Shown: piece by piece, positions 35,423-43,845 of the stretch | Layout of the letters: each line of letters opens with the position of its first letter | Numbering within the stretch: position 1 is the stretch's first letter | NCBI RefSeq assembly: GCF_026391055.1 | Contig: NZ_JAPLET010000022.1 | Span: 186,001-250,000, forward strand | Direction: 5' to 3' | DNA from: Spirosoma sp. | Lineage (GTDB): Bacteria; Bacteroidota; Bacteroidia; Cytophagales; Spirosomataceae | Length of the DNA stretch: 64,000 nucleotides | The notes under the pieces: model-generated | Databases searched by the model: none | Seen by the model: only the letters and a program-made list of their open reading frames with translations | What the model was told of the DNA's origin: nothing | Program-made: the position numbers and the translations under genes

Positions 35423-35476
35423 ATAGAAACCGGGCTACTAATGGTTCAACGCAGAGATTAAGGAGATACACTTATT

Positions 35477-35513
35477 GACGCCCAACGCAGCTATTCAGGT
35501 TGCGTTGGGCGTC
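35477..35513. terminator. 13-bp hairpin after the carboxylase gene
   Basis: GACGCCCAACGCA/TGCGTTGGGCGTC arms (35477-35489, 35501-35513) with an 11-nt loop. Confidence 0.65.
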
Positions 35514-35578
35514 GGCGTAAACAGGGGCAACCTGAAAAAAATCAGGCTTGACAGCCAGGGTAATCAGGAGTTTATCAA

Positions 35579-36283
35579 TCACGGGAGTGGACTTTGCGTT
35601 GTTGACGCTGTTTCTTTGCGAAGCAACTGCCGAATAGCAGCCAGATGGGCCAGAATGACCAGTGGAACCAGACACGACGGCAATAGATTAAAGGGGAAAT
35701 AAATAATGGCGATGTTGGGCTGGTCGAAGGCGAATTGCTGGAAGGGTGTGGGCACAGACAGCAGCGCGTTCACCACAATATTTACGACCAGCGCCAGGCA
35801 AACAAGATTCCAGATCAGCAACAATGGTTTGTTAACCCGGTTGCCGATAAACCCAAACCAATAGACAAGCGGAGCCGACAGCCCCGAAAAAATATCGAAG
35901 TTTCGCCCCTCGAACGTCATGAGTTCAGGAATGGTTTTCTGCATAAACAGCCATAGCAACACGATTTCTACGGGGATGCGGACGACATGAAACAGCGTTA
36001 ATGCCCTTATATCCAGCCGGTCGATAAAGGTTTTACCCCAGGCCGTGCTCATCAGCGCCACGATGGTGATTATGGGCGGTAGCAACAGGAGCAGAAGCCG
36101 GGGTGGCACCGTATTGGTGACCGTGTAGAACCCGGTAAGGCCCAGGCCCGCCTGAAACGCAATCCAGACTGCCAAAAGGGCCAAAAACGGTTTACGCGCC
36201 GGTGTCGCTCGGCCAAACAGCCAACCGGCGAGCAATACGGTAAGCCCGAACATAACGGGAATGTAGAGAGGTAGTTGTTCCAT
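35579..36283 (-). CDS. Polytopic membrane protein of unknown function
   Basis: A 234-residue protein with about seven hydrophobic helices and little loop sequence (LYIPVMFGLTVLLAGWLFG, FLALLAVWIAFQAGLG, PRLLLLLLPPIITIVAL and others). The C-terminal tail is short and polar. I recognise no named family. An upstream in-frame start (36343) would add 20 polar residues before the first helix, so ATG at 36283 is preferred. The Crp-like regulator gene lies 82 bp upstream on the same strand, which suggests co-transcription and possible regulatory linkage. Confidence 0.78.
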   Translation of the reverse strand: MEQLPLYIPVMFGLTVLLAGWLFGRATPARKPFLALLAVWIAFQAGLGLTGFYTVTNTVPPRLLLLLLPPIITIVALMSTAWGKTFIDRLDIRALTLFHVVRIPVEIVLLWLFMQKTIPELMTFEGRNFDIFSGLSAPLVYWFGFIGNRVNKPLLLIWNLVCLALVVNIVVNALLSVPTPFQQFAFDQPNIAIIYFPFNLLPSCLVPLVILAHLAAIRQLLRKETASTTQSPLP

Positions 36284-36365
36284 GTCATTATAATTTATTG
36301 ACAAGGCAAAGGAACGCTGCGTGCTGATCAGACGACCTGCCAAATGGCAAGAAATAACGATCGGA

Positions 36366-36947
36366 CTATTTTTTTACGTATTCGCGCCGTATCCGGCTCA
36401 GCGACGTATCGGTGATGCCGAGGTAGGAAGCGATATGTTTGAGCTGGGCGTACTTGAAAATTTCCCGATCCGTGTTTATCAGATTTTCGTACCGTTCTTC
36501 AGCACTTTTATTTATGAGCTCCAGCGTTCTCTGCTTAAACACGGCAAACGATTTGACCAGCATCATACGGCCAAATTCGCGGAATTCGGGCGATGAATGG
36601 AAGAGTTTATTTAACGTCTCGAACGTGATAGAATAGCCATGGCAATCGGTGATTGCCTGAATGTTTTCGGTTGAAACGGTTTGCATAAAGAGGGATGACA
36701 CCTCGAAGACATACCTGTTGCGGGCATAAAAAAAGGTGGTCACTTCATTGCCATCGGGGTCGTGCGTGAAAGCCCGCATACAGCCTTCTTCCAGAAAAAA
36801 ATAGTCGTTGCTGATTTGCCCTTCTTTCAGGAAAAACTCATTTTTTTTGATGGTTCGCTTGTCAAAGTGGTCGATGATGTTTGTCAGTGCTGAACCCCAA
36901 ACGGGTATGTTACTCTGGATAAACGCGATCAATGCTTCTTTAGCCAT
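36366..36947 (-). CDS. Crp/Fnr family transcriptional regulator
   Basis: A 193-residue regulator with an N-terminal cyclic-nucleotide-binding-like barrel (KKNEFFLKEGQISNDYFFLEEGCMRAF) and a C-terminal HTH (KHIASYLGITDTSLSRIRREY). It lacks the Cys cluster of Fnr, and the phosphate-binding cassette of Crp is not conserved, so the ligand is unknown. Many such Bacteroidota proteins respond to stress or redox signals. It likely controls itself and the downstream membrane protein, but no operator can be identified by eye. Confidence 0.9.
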   Translation of the reverse strand: MAKEALIAFIQSNIPVWGSALTNIIDHFDKRTIKKNEFFLKEGQISNDYFFLEEGCMRAFTHDPDGNEVTTFFYARNRYVFEVSSLFMQTVSTENIQAITDCHGYSITFETLNKLFHSSPEFREFGRMMLVKSFAVFKQRTLELINKSAEERYENLINTDREIFKYAQLKHIASYLGITDTSLSRIRREYVKK

Positions 36948-37264
36948 ATTGGTCGAAACAGGATTGGGTCGGTACGGTTTACGTCGCTATAAATTCCCTT
37001 AAAGTAGCGTGAATCCGGGATTAAATAACCTGACTTGCAGCCTATCTCTTTTTGGAAAGACCGTAACCCGGCTTCACCCGGTTCTGCCATGCGCAGACGC
37101 GACAATTACATTTGGGAGCACTCATGTTTGACAGATGCCGGAAAGCAAATGGTTGCAAAAGTCGGGTTAACGGCTCATTTTTGTCCACCCAAGCGCAAAA
37201 CAGCTGCGCCAGTATTTGACGCAGCTGTTTAACTGAATTTATCCGTCAATCAATTGACCCATTT
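36948..37264. other. Gene-poor 317-bp stretch with a hairpin
   Basis: I see no convincing gene. It contains the AAACAGCTGCG/CGCAGCTGTTT hairpin at 37198-37230 and the regulator's upstream region. Frames crossing it lack coding character. Confidence 0.5.
37198..37230 (+). terminator. Hairpin upstream of the 38-codon gene
   Basis: 11-bp perfect stem with an 11-nt loop. Without a known transcript it cannot be told whether it terminates an RNA or acts as a leader structure. Confidence 0.45.
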
Positions 37265-37381
37265 ATGTCCATCCCATCCCCTAAAAAGCCCGGTAGTTTA
37301 GTACGAACCGTGGTTATAGGACTTTTAATCTTATTTGTAATTGCGTTGATGGTCGGTACGCTGACGGTTCTGTTTCCTTAA
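37265..37381 (+). CDS. Small single-span membrane protein (38 residues)
   Basis: ATG at 37265 opens a 38-residue frame ending TAA at 37379-37381. Residues 1-15 are basic and Pro/Lys-rich (MSIPSPKKPGSLVRT), and 16-36 are one membrane helix (VVIGLLILFVIALMVGTLTVL). The stop overlaps the stop of the aminotransferase gene on the other strand. The basic-then-hydrophobic pattern is a good sign of a real membrane peptide, but I know of no family and expression is untested. Confidence 0.5.
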   Translation: MSIPSPKKPGSLVRTVVIGLLILFVIALMVGTLTVLFP

Positions 37382-38589
37382 TCTACAGGTACCGTTACGT
37401 ATTCAATCGCTTCCAGAATGACCGCGCAGGCCTTTCTGATCTCTTCTTCCGTGATCACCAGCGGAGGGGCGATTCGCATGGAATTGTTACAGAACAGAAA
37501 CCAATCGGTAATGACACCGCCCACGATGGCGCGGTCAATAACGGGTTTCAGCACATCGAACGAGTCAAATTCAACGGCCAGCATCAATCCTTTACCGCGT
37601 ACCTCCCGAATAGCCGGGTGGGTCAGCAACTGCCGGAATAATTGGCCTTTGGCCTCGGCCTGTTCGTGCAGGTTTTCGGTTTGAATGACCTGCAACGTCG
37701 CCAGCGATGCCGCACACGAAACCGGATGCCCACCAAAGGTTGTGATGTGCCCCAGAATTGGGTTGTTCCGGAATACGCTCATAATATCGGCTGAGCTGAT
37801 GAAAGCCCCAATGGGCATTCCACCCCCCATCCCTTTGGCGCACAGCAAAATATCGGGTACAACGGGGCCAATGTCTTCAAACGCCCAGAAGGTACCCGTC
37901 CGGCCGAATCCCGTCTGAATTTCATCGAAAATCAACAGCGTACCCGTATCGGTACAGCGTTGCCGAACGGCCTGCATGTAAGCCGCTTCAGGAACCCGAA
38001 CCCCCGCTTCACCACAAACAACTTCCATAACAACAGCTGCGGTACGGTTGCTGATCTGATCAATATCAGGCCAGTGTCCATGCCGAATGTGCCGGATGTC
38101 GGGTAGGAGCGGACGGTAGTTGCGTTTGAAATTTTCGTCGCCCGAGAGCGACAGGGCGCCCTGTGTAGAGCCGTGATAGGCATTGAAGAAACTAATAATC
38201 TCCGTCCGACCGGTGTAACGTTTGGCCAGTTTCATGGCTCCTTCAACGGCTTCGGTGCCGGAGTTCGTAAAATACACCGTGTTCAGGCCGGGCGGCAGCG
38301 TTTGGGCGAGTGCTCGTGCCAGTTCCGTCTGGGGTGTCTGAACAAACTCACCATACACCATCAGGTGCAGGTATTTGTCTAACTGGTTCTGAATGGCTTG
38401 CAGCACATGCGGGTGCCGATGTCCGACATTACTGACGCCAATGCCCGAAATAAGGTCCATGTAGACCTCATCAGGCTGCTTTCCAAAAAGATATACGCCT
38501 TCGGCCCGTTCGATTTCCAACCCTAAAGGGAAATCGGAGGTCTGGGCTATATGCTGAAAAAATAGTTGCCGGTTCGTCACCGTATGCAT
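37378..38589 (-). CDS. Class III (PLP-dependent) aminotransferase
   Basis: A 403-residue aminotransferase in the acetylornithine/GABA aminotransferase group. DLISGIGVSNVGHRHPHV is the N-terminal signature, FTNSGTEAVEGAMKLAKRYTGRTEI the PLP-binding stretch, IFDEIQTGFGRTGTFWAFE has the Asp that contacts the PLP nitrogen, and LCAKGMGGGMPIGAF includes the Schiff-base Lys. Substrate specificity is not clear from sequence. It is a standalone gene, divergent from the barrel pair that follows. Confidence 0.93.
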   Translation of the reverse strand: MHTVTNRQLFFQHIAQTSDFPLGLEIERAEGVYLFGKQPDEVYMDLISGIGVSNVGHRHPHVLQAIQNQLDKYLHLMVYGEFVQTPQTELARALAQTLPPGLNTVYFTNSGTEAVEGAMKLAKRYTGRTEIISFFNAYHGSTQGALSLSGDENFKRNYRPLLPDIRHIRHGHWPDIDQISNRTAAVVMEVVCGEAGVRVPEAAYMQAVRQRCTDTGTLLIFDEIQTGFGRTGTFWAFEDIGPVVPDILLCAKGMGGGMPIGAFISSADIMSVFRNNPILGHITTFGGHPVSCAASLATLQVIQTENLHEQAEAKGQLFRQLLTHPAIREVRGKGLMLAVEFDSFDVLKPVIDRAIVGGVITDWFLFCNNSMRIAPPLVITEEEIRKACAVILEAIEYVTVPVD

Positions 38590-38633
38590 GATAAATTATC
38601 AATATTGCTCCTTGATTTTTAACACCCACGACC

Positions 38634-39785
38634 ATGAAAACAGTTCTTCTTTTCCTACTGCTGAGTCCAACTATTTTGCTGGCTCAACTGATAAAAGTCA
38701 CACCACAGGATATTGAACGTAAACAGTCCTACCTGCTTTTTCGGGATGGGACCCTGCTTCGGGGGCGCATCATTCGGCAGGACAGTTCGGTCATCACCGT
38801 TCAGAAACGAAATGGAGACCGCTCATTCGTAGAAGCCGACCAGGTTGTCCGTATCTCGTCTAGTCGCCCCGATGCGCCGACGGGTTCGGACCAGACTCAC
38901 ACAACAGTATTTTTGCTGAAGGATGGTACCCGGTTTTCCGGAAAATTCGTTCGCCAGGATAACACAATGATCACGGTACGAAAGAGCAATGGGCAACTCA
39001 CGTATTTTGAACCGGAATTACTGGCCCGCGTCGACTCGTCCGGGTTAGACACCGGGGCCACTGCGCTCACCGACCTGCCTCGTACGTTTCAGAACCGCTT
39101 TTCACCCTGGCTACTGACCGGTAACACGGCCTTTAACGCAGAAAAAGGACGGGTATATTACCGGAATACGTTTCTGATACTCAACGAGCTTCAGTACGGG
39201 CTCACCCGTAATCTGAGCCTTGGAGCGAGTGTCAACCCATTTTATGGGAGTTACTCGCCAAGCGCTTTTAGCCCAAGGGAAACGGTGCTGGGGCCAACGA
39301 TCCGGCTCTCCGGTAAGTTGACATTTCCCATTGGCGAGCAATTTCGGTTCGGTATCAACACTGTTTACCAACCCCGTCAAAAAGGGTTTTTCTACCAAAT
39401 CGCCCAGCAACTGGTGATCCAGGGGCTTATGTCGTTTGGCGATAGCCAGCGGAATGCAACGCTGGGATATGGACTGCGCATTTTTCCGGATTATACTTCA
39501 TCGAACAAAATTCCGGTGATTACCGTAGGGGTCATGCACCAGCTATCCCGTAACCTGACTTTCCTGAGCGACAATACCTTCTATTTGAATGCGTATTACG
39601 GTAATTCCAGTGCCGATCTCTCGGTGGCGCTGCGTCTCAACCGCAAACGCCATGCCTTCGACCTGGGAGCACTGGCAGCGGTGAAGTCCAATTTCGTCTA
39701 CTATATCAATGTTCCAGCTCAAAATCAGACCAAAGTATACATCTCGCCCTATATTGGGTATAATTTGATTATCGGCCGTAACTAA
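38634..39785 (+). CDS. Exported barrel-like protein with two DGT repeat modules
   Basis: A 383-residue protein with a signal peptide (LLFLLLSPTILLAQ). Residues about 30-70 and 90-130 carry two copies of a module: LLFRDGTLLRGRIIRQDSSV and FLLKDGTRFSGKFVRQDNTM, each followed by VxxRNGD- or KSNG-type turns. They look like small SH3/Sm-like barrels. The remaining 250 residues alternate as an outer-membrane beta barrel (LNELQYGLTRNLSLG, then VALRLNRKRHAFDLGAL). The next gene, 10 bp downstream, has one module and a related barrel. Function is unknown. Confidence 0.75.
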   Translation: MKTVLLFLLLSPTILLAQLIKVTPQDIERKQSYLLFRDGTLLRGRIIRQDSSVITVQKRNGDRSFVEADQVVRISSSRPDAPTGSDQTHTTVFLLKDGTRFSGKFVRQDNTMITVRKSNGQLTYFEPELLARVDSSGLDTGATALTDLPRTFQNRFSPWLLTGNTAFNAEKGRVYYRNTFLILNELQYGLTRNLSLGASVNPFYGSYSPSAFSPRETVLGPTIRLSGKLTFPIGEQFRFGINTVYQPRQKGFFYQIAQQLVIQGLMSFGDSQRNATLGYGLRIFPDYTSSNKIPVITVGVMHQLSRNLTFLSDNTFYLNAYYGNSSADLSVALRLNRKRHAFDLGALAAVKSNFVYYINVPAQNQTKVYISPYIGYNLIIGRN

Positions 39786-39795
39786 CCTCCACTAC

Positions 39796-40701
39796 ATGAA
39801 ACAATTATCCCTCCTTTTGCTGCTGATTTTGCCCTATCTCAGTATCGCGCAGGATGAGTATTACCAACCTAAAAAACAACCTCAGCCCACAAAACGCACG
39901 TACTCGATACTGTTGAAAGACGGGACGCAACTCCGGGGTGAACTCGTCCGACAGGATAGCGCCGAAGCCATCATCCGAACCACTAATCTGGGCGAAATTC
40001 GACTGAATGCTGACCAGATCGTGCGAATTGAGCAGATCGGCACACAGGCCGAAGGTGAAAGTTACCCCAACCTATTTTCGCAAACGATGCGGTTCGCGCC
40101 AACGGCTTTTTCGGCCGAGCAAAGCCGACTTTATTATCGAAATTATTTTCTTTATTTCAGTCAGTTTGAGTACGGCATTACGGAAAACTGGAGTGTAGGC
40201 ACAACCTTCTTTACGTTTTTGCCCACAGCGCTTTTCAGCCTATCAACAAAAGTGTCGATACCCGTTAGCAAACGGGTCCGGCTGGGAATCAACGCGCAGT
40301 ACGCCGGTTTGCGGGATGGGGGGCTGTTCAATGGCAATGGTAGCGCACTCCTGGGTATTGGCTACGTGCAGGGCATCGTAACGACCGGCGACCGGCAGAA
40401 CAATACGACCTTTGGGTTGGGGTGGGGTGTGTCGAATGGCGAACTCTCCCGCAATGTGGTGGGTACGTTTGGGCTGGTCCGGAAGGTTAGCCCCAAACTC
40501 TCTTTCATCACGGAGAATTTTGTGCTGATCGGGCAGGGTAGTGTGGACTTTGCCGGTGTCCTGTCGGCTGGTATTCGCTTCGATCGCCGTCGGCATGCGT
40601 TCGATCTGGCGGCTTATGTTCCCTTGGTTGTAGGCTCGGGCGTATCGAGTTCGGTCCTGTTTATTCCCTACGTTAGCTATCACATAAGAATTGGCAAATA
40701 A
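39796..40701 (+). CDS. Exported barrel-like protein with one DGT module
   Basis: A 301-residue protein with a signal peptide (LLLLLILPYLSIAQ). ILLKDGTQLRGELVRQDSAEA at about residues 35-55 is the same module as in the upstream gene, here in one copy. The barrel half shares the pattern of the upstream gene: EQSRLYYRNYFLYFSQFEYG, and the C-terminal FDRRRHAFDLAAYVPLVVG matches KRHAFDLGALAAVK. The two genes are tandem paralogues, almost certainly in one operon. Confidence 0.75.
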   Translation: MKQLSLLLLLILPYLSIAQDEYYQPKKQPQPTKRTYSILLKDGTQLRGELVRQDSAEAIIRTTNLGEIRLNADQIVRIEQIGTQAEGESYPNLFSQTMRFAPTAFSAEQSRLYYRNYFLYFSQFEYGITENWSVGTTFFTFLPTALFSLSTKVSIPVSKRVRLGINAQYAGLRDGGLFNGNGSALLGIGYVQGIVTTGDRQNNTTFGLGWGVSNGELSRNVVGTFGLVRKVSPKLSFITENFVLIGQGSVDFAGVLSAGIRFDRRRHAFDLAAYVPLVVGSGVSSSVLFIPYVSYHIRIGK

Positions 40702-40779
40702 TTTGTTCTAAGGGTATTATCTGACGGTTATGCCGATTTACACTATTTTCGCCGTTATTGTCAGATAAGACAGTTCTGT

Positions 40780-40905
40780 ATGCCCGAAAATCCTACCGAT
40801 TTACCACCGTTTGCCCGTTCCTGGACGCAGCTTTACGCCATTGTGATTGGCAGCCTGGCTGTCGAAATCAGTTTGTTTTACCTGCTAATGCACTGGCTGT
40901 CATGA
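40780..40905 (+). CDS. Small membrane protein (41 residues) overlapping the SSS gene
   Basis: ATG at 40780 opens 41 codons ending TGA at 40903-40905, overlapping the symporter ATG (40902) by four bases (ATGA). The peptide has a polar N-terminus (MPENPTDLPPFARSWTQLY) and one membrane helix (AIVIGSLAVEISLFYLLMHW). Small peptides of this look precede SSS transporters in several Bacteroidota and proteobacterial operons. The four-base overlap implies translational coupling and a 1:1 partner. The longer frame upstream of the symporter ATG reads this peptide's DNA in the wrong frame. Confidence 0.72.
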   Translation: MPENPTDLPPFARSWTQLYAIVIGSLAVEISLFYLLMHWLS

Positions 40906-42590
40906 GTGTTATTGACTGGAGTGTATTGGTTTTTGCGTTAGCCGGCATTATTATTTACGGCCTTATCCGAAGTCGGGGCAGCCGGAGTATGGACGACTAC
41001 CTACTGGCGGGGCAGTCGCTTCCGTGGTACCATGTGGGCTTATCGGTGATGGCAACTCAGGCGAGCGCCGTTACGTTTTTATCGGCACCGGGACAGGGGT
41101 TTTCGGACGGGATGCGCTTTGTGCAATTTTATTTCGGCTTACCGCTGGCCATGGTTGTGCTGTCCATTACGTTCGTTCCGATTTTCCATAAGCTCAAAAT
41201 TTATACGGCCTACGAATATCTCGAATCTCGCTTCGATTTCCGCGTGCGAACCCTCACCGCCGGTTTGTTTCTGCTCCAGCGTGGGCTCTCTACCGGCCTG
41301 TCGATTTATGCGCCTGCCATAATTCTGTCAACCATTCTGGGCTGGAATATTTACTGGACGAATCTGCTCATGGGCGGCATTGTGCTCGTATATACTGTAA
41401 CGGGTGGTACCAAGGCTATCTCCTATACGCACCTGCAGCAAATGGCCGTTGTGACGTTCGCCATGGCGCTGGCCGGGTTTCTGACCGTTAAGATGCTGCC
41501 CGAAGGCGTGGGCTTTGTCGATGCCCTGCACGTAGCGGGCGAAGCGGGGCGAATGAACCTGATCGACCTGAAATTTGACCCCAATAGCCGCTACAACCTG
41601 TGGTCGGGCCTGATCGGCGGCTTTTTTCTCCAGCTTTCGTACTTCGGCACCGACCAGTCGCAGGTGGGGCGCTACCTGACGGGCGAATCCATCGGCCAAA
41701 GCCGTTTGGGTTTGCTAATGAATGGACTGTTGAAAGTGCCCATGCAGTTTCTGATTCTGCTGGTGGGTGTGCTGGTGTTCGTCTTTTATCAATACAATCC
41801 GTCGCCCACGTTTTTCAACAAGCAGGAAACCGACCGGCTGAAAGAGAGTCCGTACGCATCGGCCTACCAACTCGCCGAAATCAAACACCAGAACCTCACA
41901 ACCCAGCGGCAGAAGGCAGTAATGGATATGCAGGTGGCCCTTAAAACGGATAATGAAGATGCTCAGAATACGGCAGGGAGTGTTCTGCGTGAAACGGATG
42001 AGGCTCTGAAACAGGTGAAAACCGATGTGACCAATCTCATTAAGAAGAACAACCCCTCGGCCGATACGAACGATGTCAATTATGTTTTTCTTCGCTTTGT
42101 ACTCGATTATTTGCCCCACGGGCTGATCGGGCTGCTCATTGCCGTGATCTTCAGCGCGTCGATGGGCAGTATCGCTTCGGCTTATAATTCGCTGGCGTCG
42201 ACCACAGTGGTTGATATTTACAAACGGCTCATCAAAGACGACTCAGACGACGCCCATTACCTGAATGTATCCCGTTGGGCTACGGTAGGCTGGGGCGTAT
42301 TCTGTATTGTGGTTGCTCAGTTTGCCAATCGACTGGGCAGTATGATTGAGGCTGTTAATATTCTGGGGTCGCTGTTTTACGGCGTGATTCTGGGCGTTTT
42401 TGTCGTTGCCTTCTACGTCAAATCTATAGGAGGTCGGGCTACTTTCTGGTCGGCGATCATCTCCGAAGTCCTCGTTGTTATCAGCTGGTATCTGGATTTA
42501 ACCGCTTTTCTGTGGCTGAACGTGATCGGCTGTTTATTGGTGGTGGGCATCGCCTGGATACTTCAAAAGGTTATACCACGGCCTGCATGA
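40902..42590 (+). CDS. Sodium:solute symporter (SSS family) with cytosolic insert
   Basis: A 562-residue SSS transporter. SRSMDDYLLAGQSLPWYHVG is the first-helix signature, ATQASAVTFLSAPG the sodium-site region, YTVTGGTKAISYTHLQQM a family hallmark, and SASMGSIASAYNSLASTTVVD the late helix. Between helices at residues about 300-405 there is a soluble, charged, coiled-coil-like insert (QRQKAVMDMQVALKTDNED and onwards), longer than in typical members. ATG at 40902 overlaps the small membrane gene's stop. The substrate is unknown. Confidence 0.92.
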   Translation: MSVIDWSVLVFALAGIIIYGLIRSRGSRSMDDYLLAGQSLPWYHVGLSVMATQASAVTFLSAPGQGFSDGMRFVQFYFGLPLAMVVLSITFVPIFHKLKIYTAYEYLESRFDFRVRTLTAGLFLLQRGLSTGLSIYAPAIILSTILGWNIYWTNLLMGGIVLVYTVTGGTKAISYTHLQQMAVVTFAMALAGFLTVKMLPEGVGFVDALHVAGEAGRMNLIDLKFDPNSRYNLWSGLIGGFFLQLSYFGTDQSQVGRYLTGESIGQSRLGLLMNGLLKVPMQFLILLVGVLVFVFYQYNPSPTFFNKQETDRLKESPYASAYQLAEIKHQNLTTQRQKAVMDMQVALKTDNEDAQNTAGSVLRETDEALKQVKTDVTNLIKKNNPSADTNDVNYVFLRFVLDYLPHGLIGLLIAVIFSASMGSIASAYNSLASTTVVDIYKRLIKDDSDDAHYLNVSRWATVGWGVFCIVVAQFANRLGSMIEAVNILGSLFYGVILGVFVVAFYVKSIGGRATFWSAIISEVLVVISWYLDLTAFLWLNVIGCLLVVGIAWILQKVIPRPA

Positions 42591-42681
42591 ACAAACCGCA
42601 GGCCGTAAGTCTGCTCGGGTAAGAATTAAAACAGTGTTCGGAGAAGTCTGGTTGTAGGTAAGGCACTCAACTTTATTTACA

Positions 42682-43542
42682 ATGAGCATCTTTAATTTAA
42701 CAGTTTTTAGTGGGGTCTTACTGACGTTATCGGCTATGGGCCAAACGAAAAACTCCTCGTCTGCCGAATCAGCAAAATCCGTGACGGTCGGTCAGGGCGA
42801 AGTCGCTCGCTGGGCTGGAAACTGCCTTCGGTGTAGTTTCGAAAAAAGGGCCTGGGATGCGGTCAATGGCACCTGTTATTATCCGGTAGATATGGATATG
42901 GAGCCGGGGAAGTATACGATCTCCCGCCGAACAACGGGCGGAAAACTGGAGTCGGCCACGCTTACGGTAACCGAGAATTCCTGTCAGCAGGAAGACATCA
43001 AAAACTTTCCTAAAAAGGAATACGTAACTGTGTCGGCTAAGAACCAGGCGAGAGCGGCTAAGGAGGCTGCCATTGTCAATCCGATTATCAGCTACAAGGC
43101 AGAGGTTCGTCCGGCCGTATTTGATTTACCCGTGGGCAAGCCCGCTAATCCGCTGCCCAAAGGCGAGGGTAATTTTGGTGCCTGCCGAACGTTTGACGGG
43201 CAACCCCGCGATCGGCATACAGGACAGGATTACCCGGTAGCGGTGAGTAAGCCTGTGTTGAGCATTGGAAATGGTAGGGTAGTACTGGCGGCTAATCAGT
43301 TTTTTAGCGGCAATGCCGTTTACATTGATCACGGAAATGGATTGGTCAGTGAATATTTTCACCTGAAAAGTTATTCGGTCAAACCGAATCAGACCGTAAC
43401 CAAAGGCCAAACCATTGGGTTGACCGGCGAAACGGGTCGGGTAACGGGGCCGCATCTGCACCTGGGCGTTCGCTGGCATGGGGCTTGTATCAATCCTGGT
43501 TTCCTACTGATCGATCCGTCAGATATGCCGGAAGTACAATAG
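42682..43542 (+). CDS. Secreted M23 family peptidase
   Basis: A 286-residue protein with a signal peptide (residues 1-20), an Ig-like domain with conserved Cys (about 48-101), then a LytM domain. Zinc ligands and catalytic residues are His179, Asp183 (RHTGQD) and His260 of the HLH motif (258-260), with His227 in YFHLKS. It should cleave peptidoglycan cross-bridges or peptide stems in the periplasm. The Ig-like domain may aim it to the wall. It ends in a terminator. Confidence 0.9.
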   Translation: MSIFNLTVFSGVLLTLSAMGQTKNSSSAESAKSVTVGQGEVARWAGNCLRCSFEKRAWDAVNGTCYYPVDMDMEPGKYTISRRTTGGKLESATLTVTENSCQQEDIKNFPKKEYVTVSAKNQARAAKEAAIVNPIISYKAEVRPAVFDLPVGKPANPLPKGEGNFGACRTFDGQPRDRHTGQDYPVAVSKPVLSIGNGRVVLAANQFFSGNAVYIDHGNGLVSEYFHLKSYSVKPNQTVTKGQTIGLTGETGRVTGPHLHLGVRWHGACINPGFLLIDPSDMPEVQ

Positions 43543-43845
43543 CCAGGAGTAGCTATATTTATTATGTGAATGCCTGTCGAAAACCCCGGCAGGCATTTTT
43601 TTGTCCCTTGTTTCCTGTATCAGAAATGTTTCCGGTCAATGCGATCCAGACATCTGACTTGTTGGTATTTTGTTTATAATCAGTAGAATAAGGCCGTATT
43701 CTCATTATTTCATAAATGACTATTAGTTTGGTAGAGTAATGGGCTTTGCTAAGTTCTATGCCCGGTATTATTGATGTCGCCTGTGCACATTAATGAATCA
43801 GGGTAGTAGATATGGCTATCATTTCCACAAATCCAAACAAACGTT
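43543..43845. other. 303-bp intergenic stretch
   Basis: It holds the M23 terminator near its start and AT-rich upstream sequence of the CBM3 protein gene. I see no gene and no clear TAnnTTTG box. Confidence 0.5.
43571..43602 (+). terminator. Intrinsic terminator of the M23 peptidase gene
   Basis: TGCCTGTCG pairs with CGGCAGGCA through 9 bp with one G-U, followed by TTTTTTT. Confidence 0.85.

Noticed and set aside
37035..37232. 65-codon plus-strand frame upstream of the 38-codon gene
   Set aside because: Biased composition with no coding pattern, and its 3' part is the hairpin at 37198-37230.
40758..40901. 48-residue extension of the second SSS symporter
   Set aside because: The stretch encodes the 41-residue membrane peptide in another frame, with an ATGA overlap.
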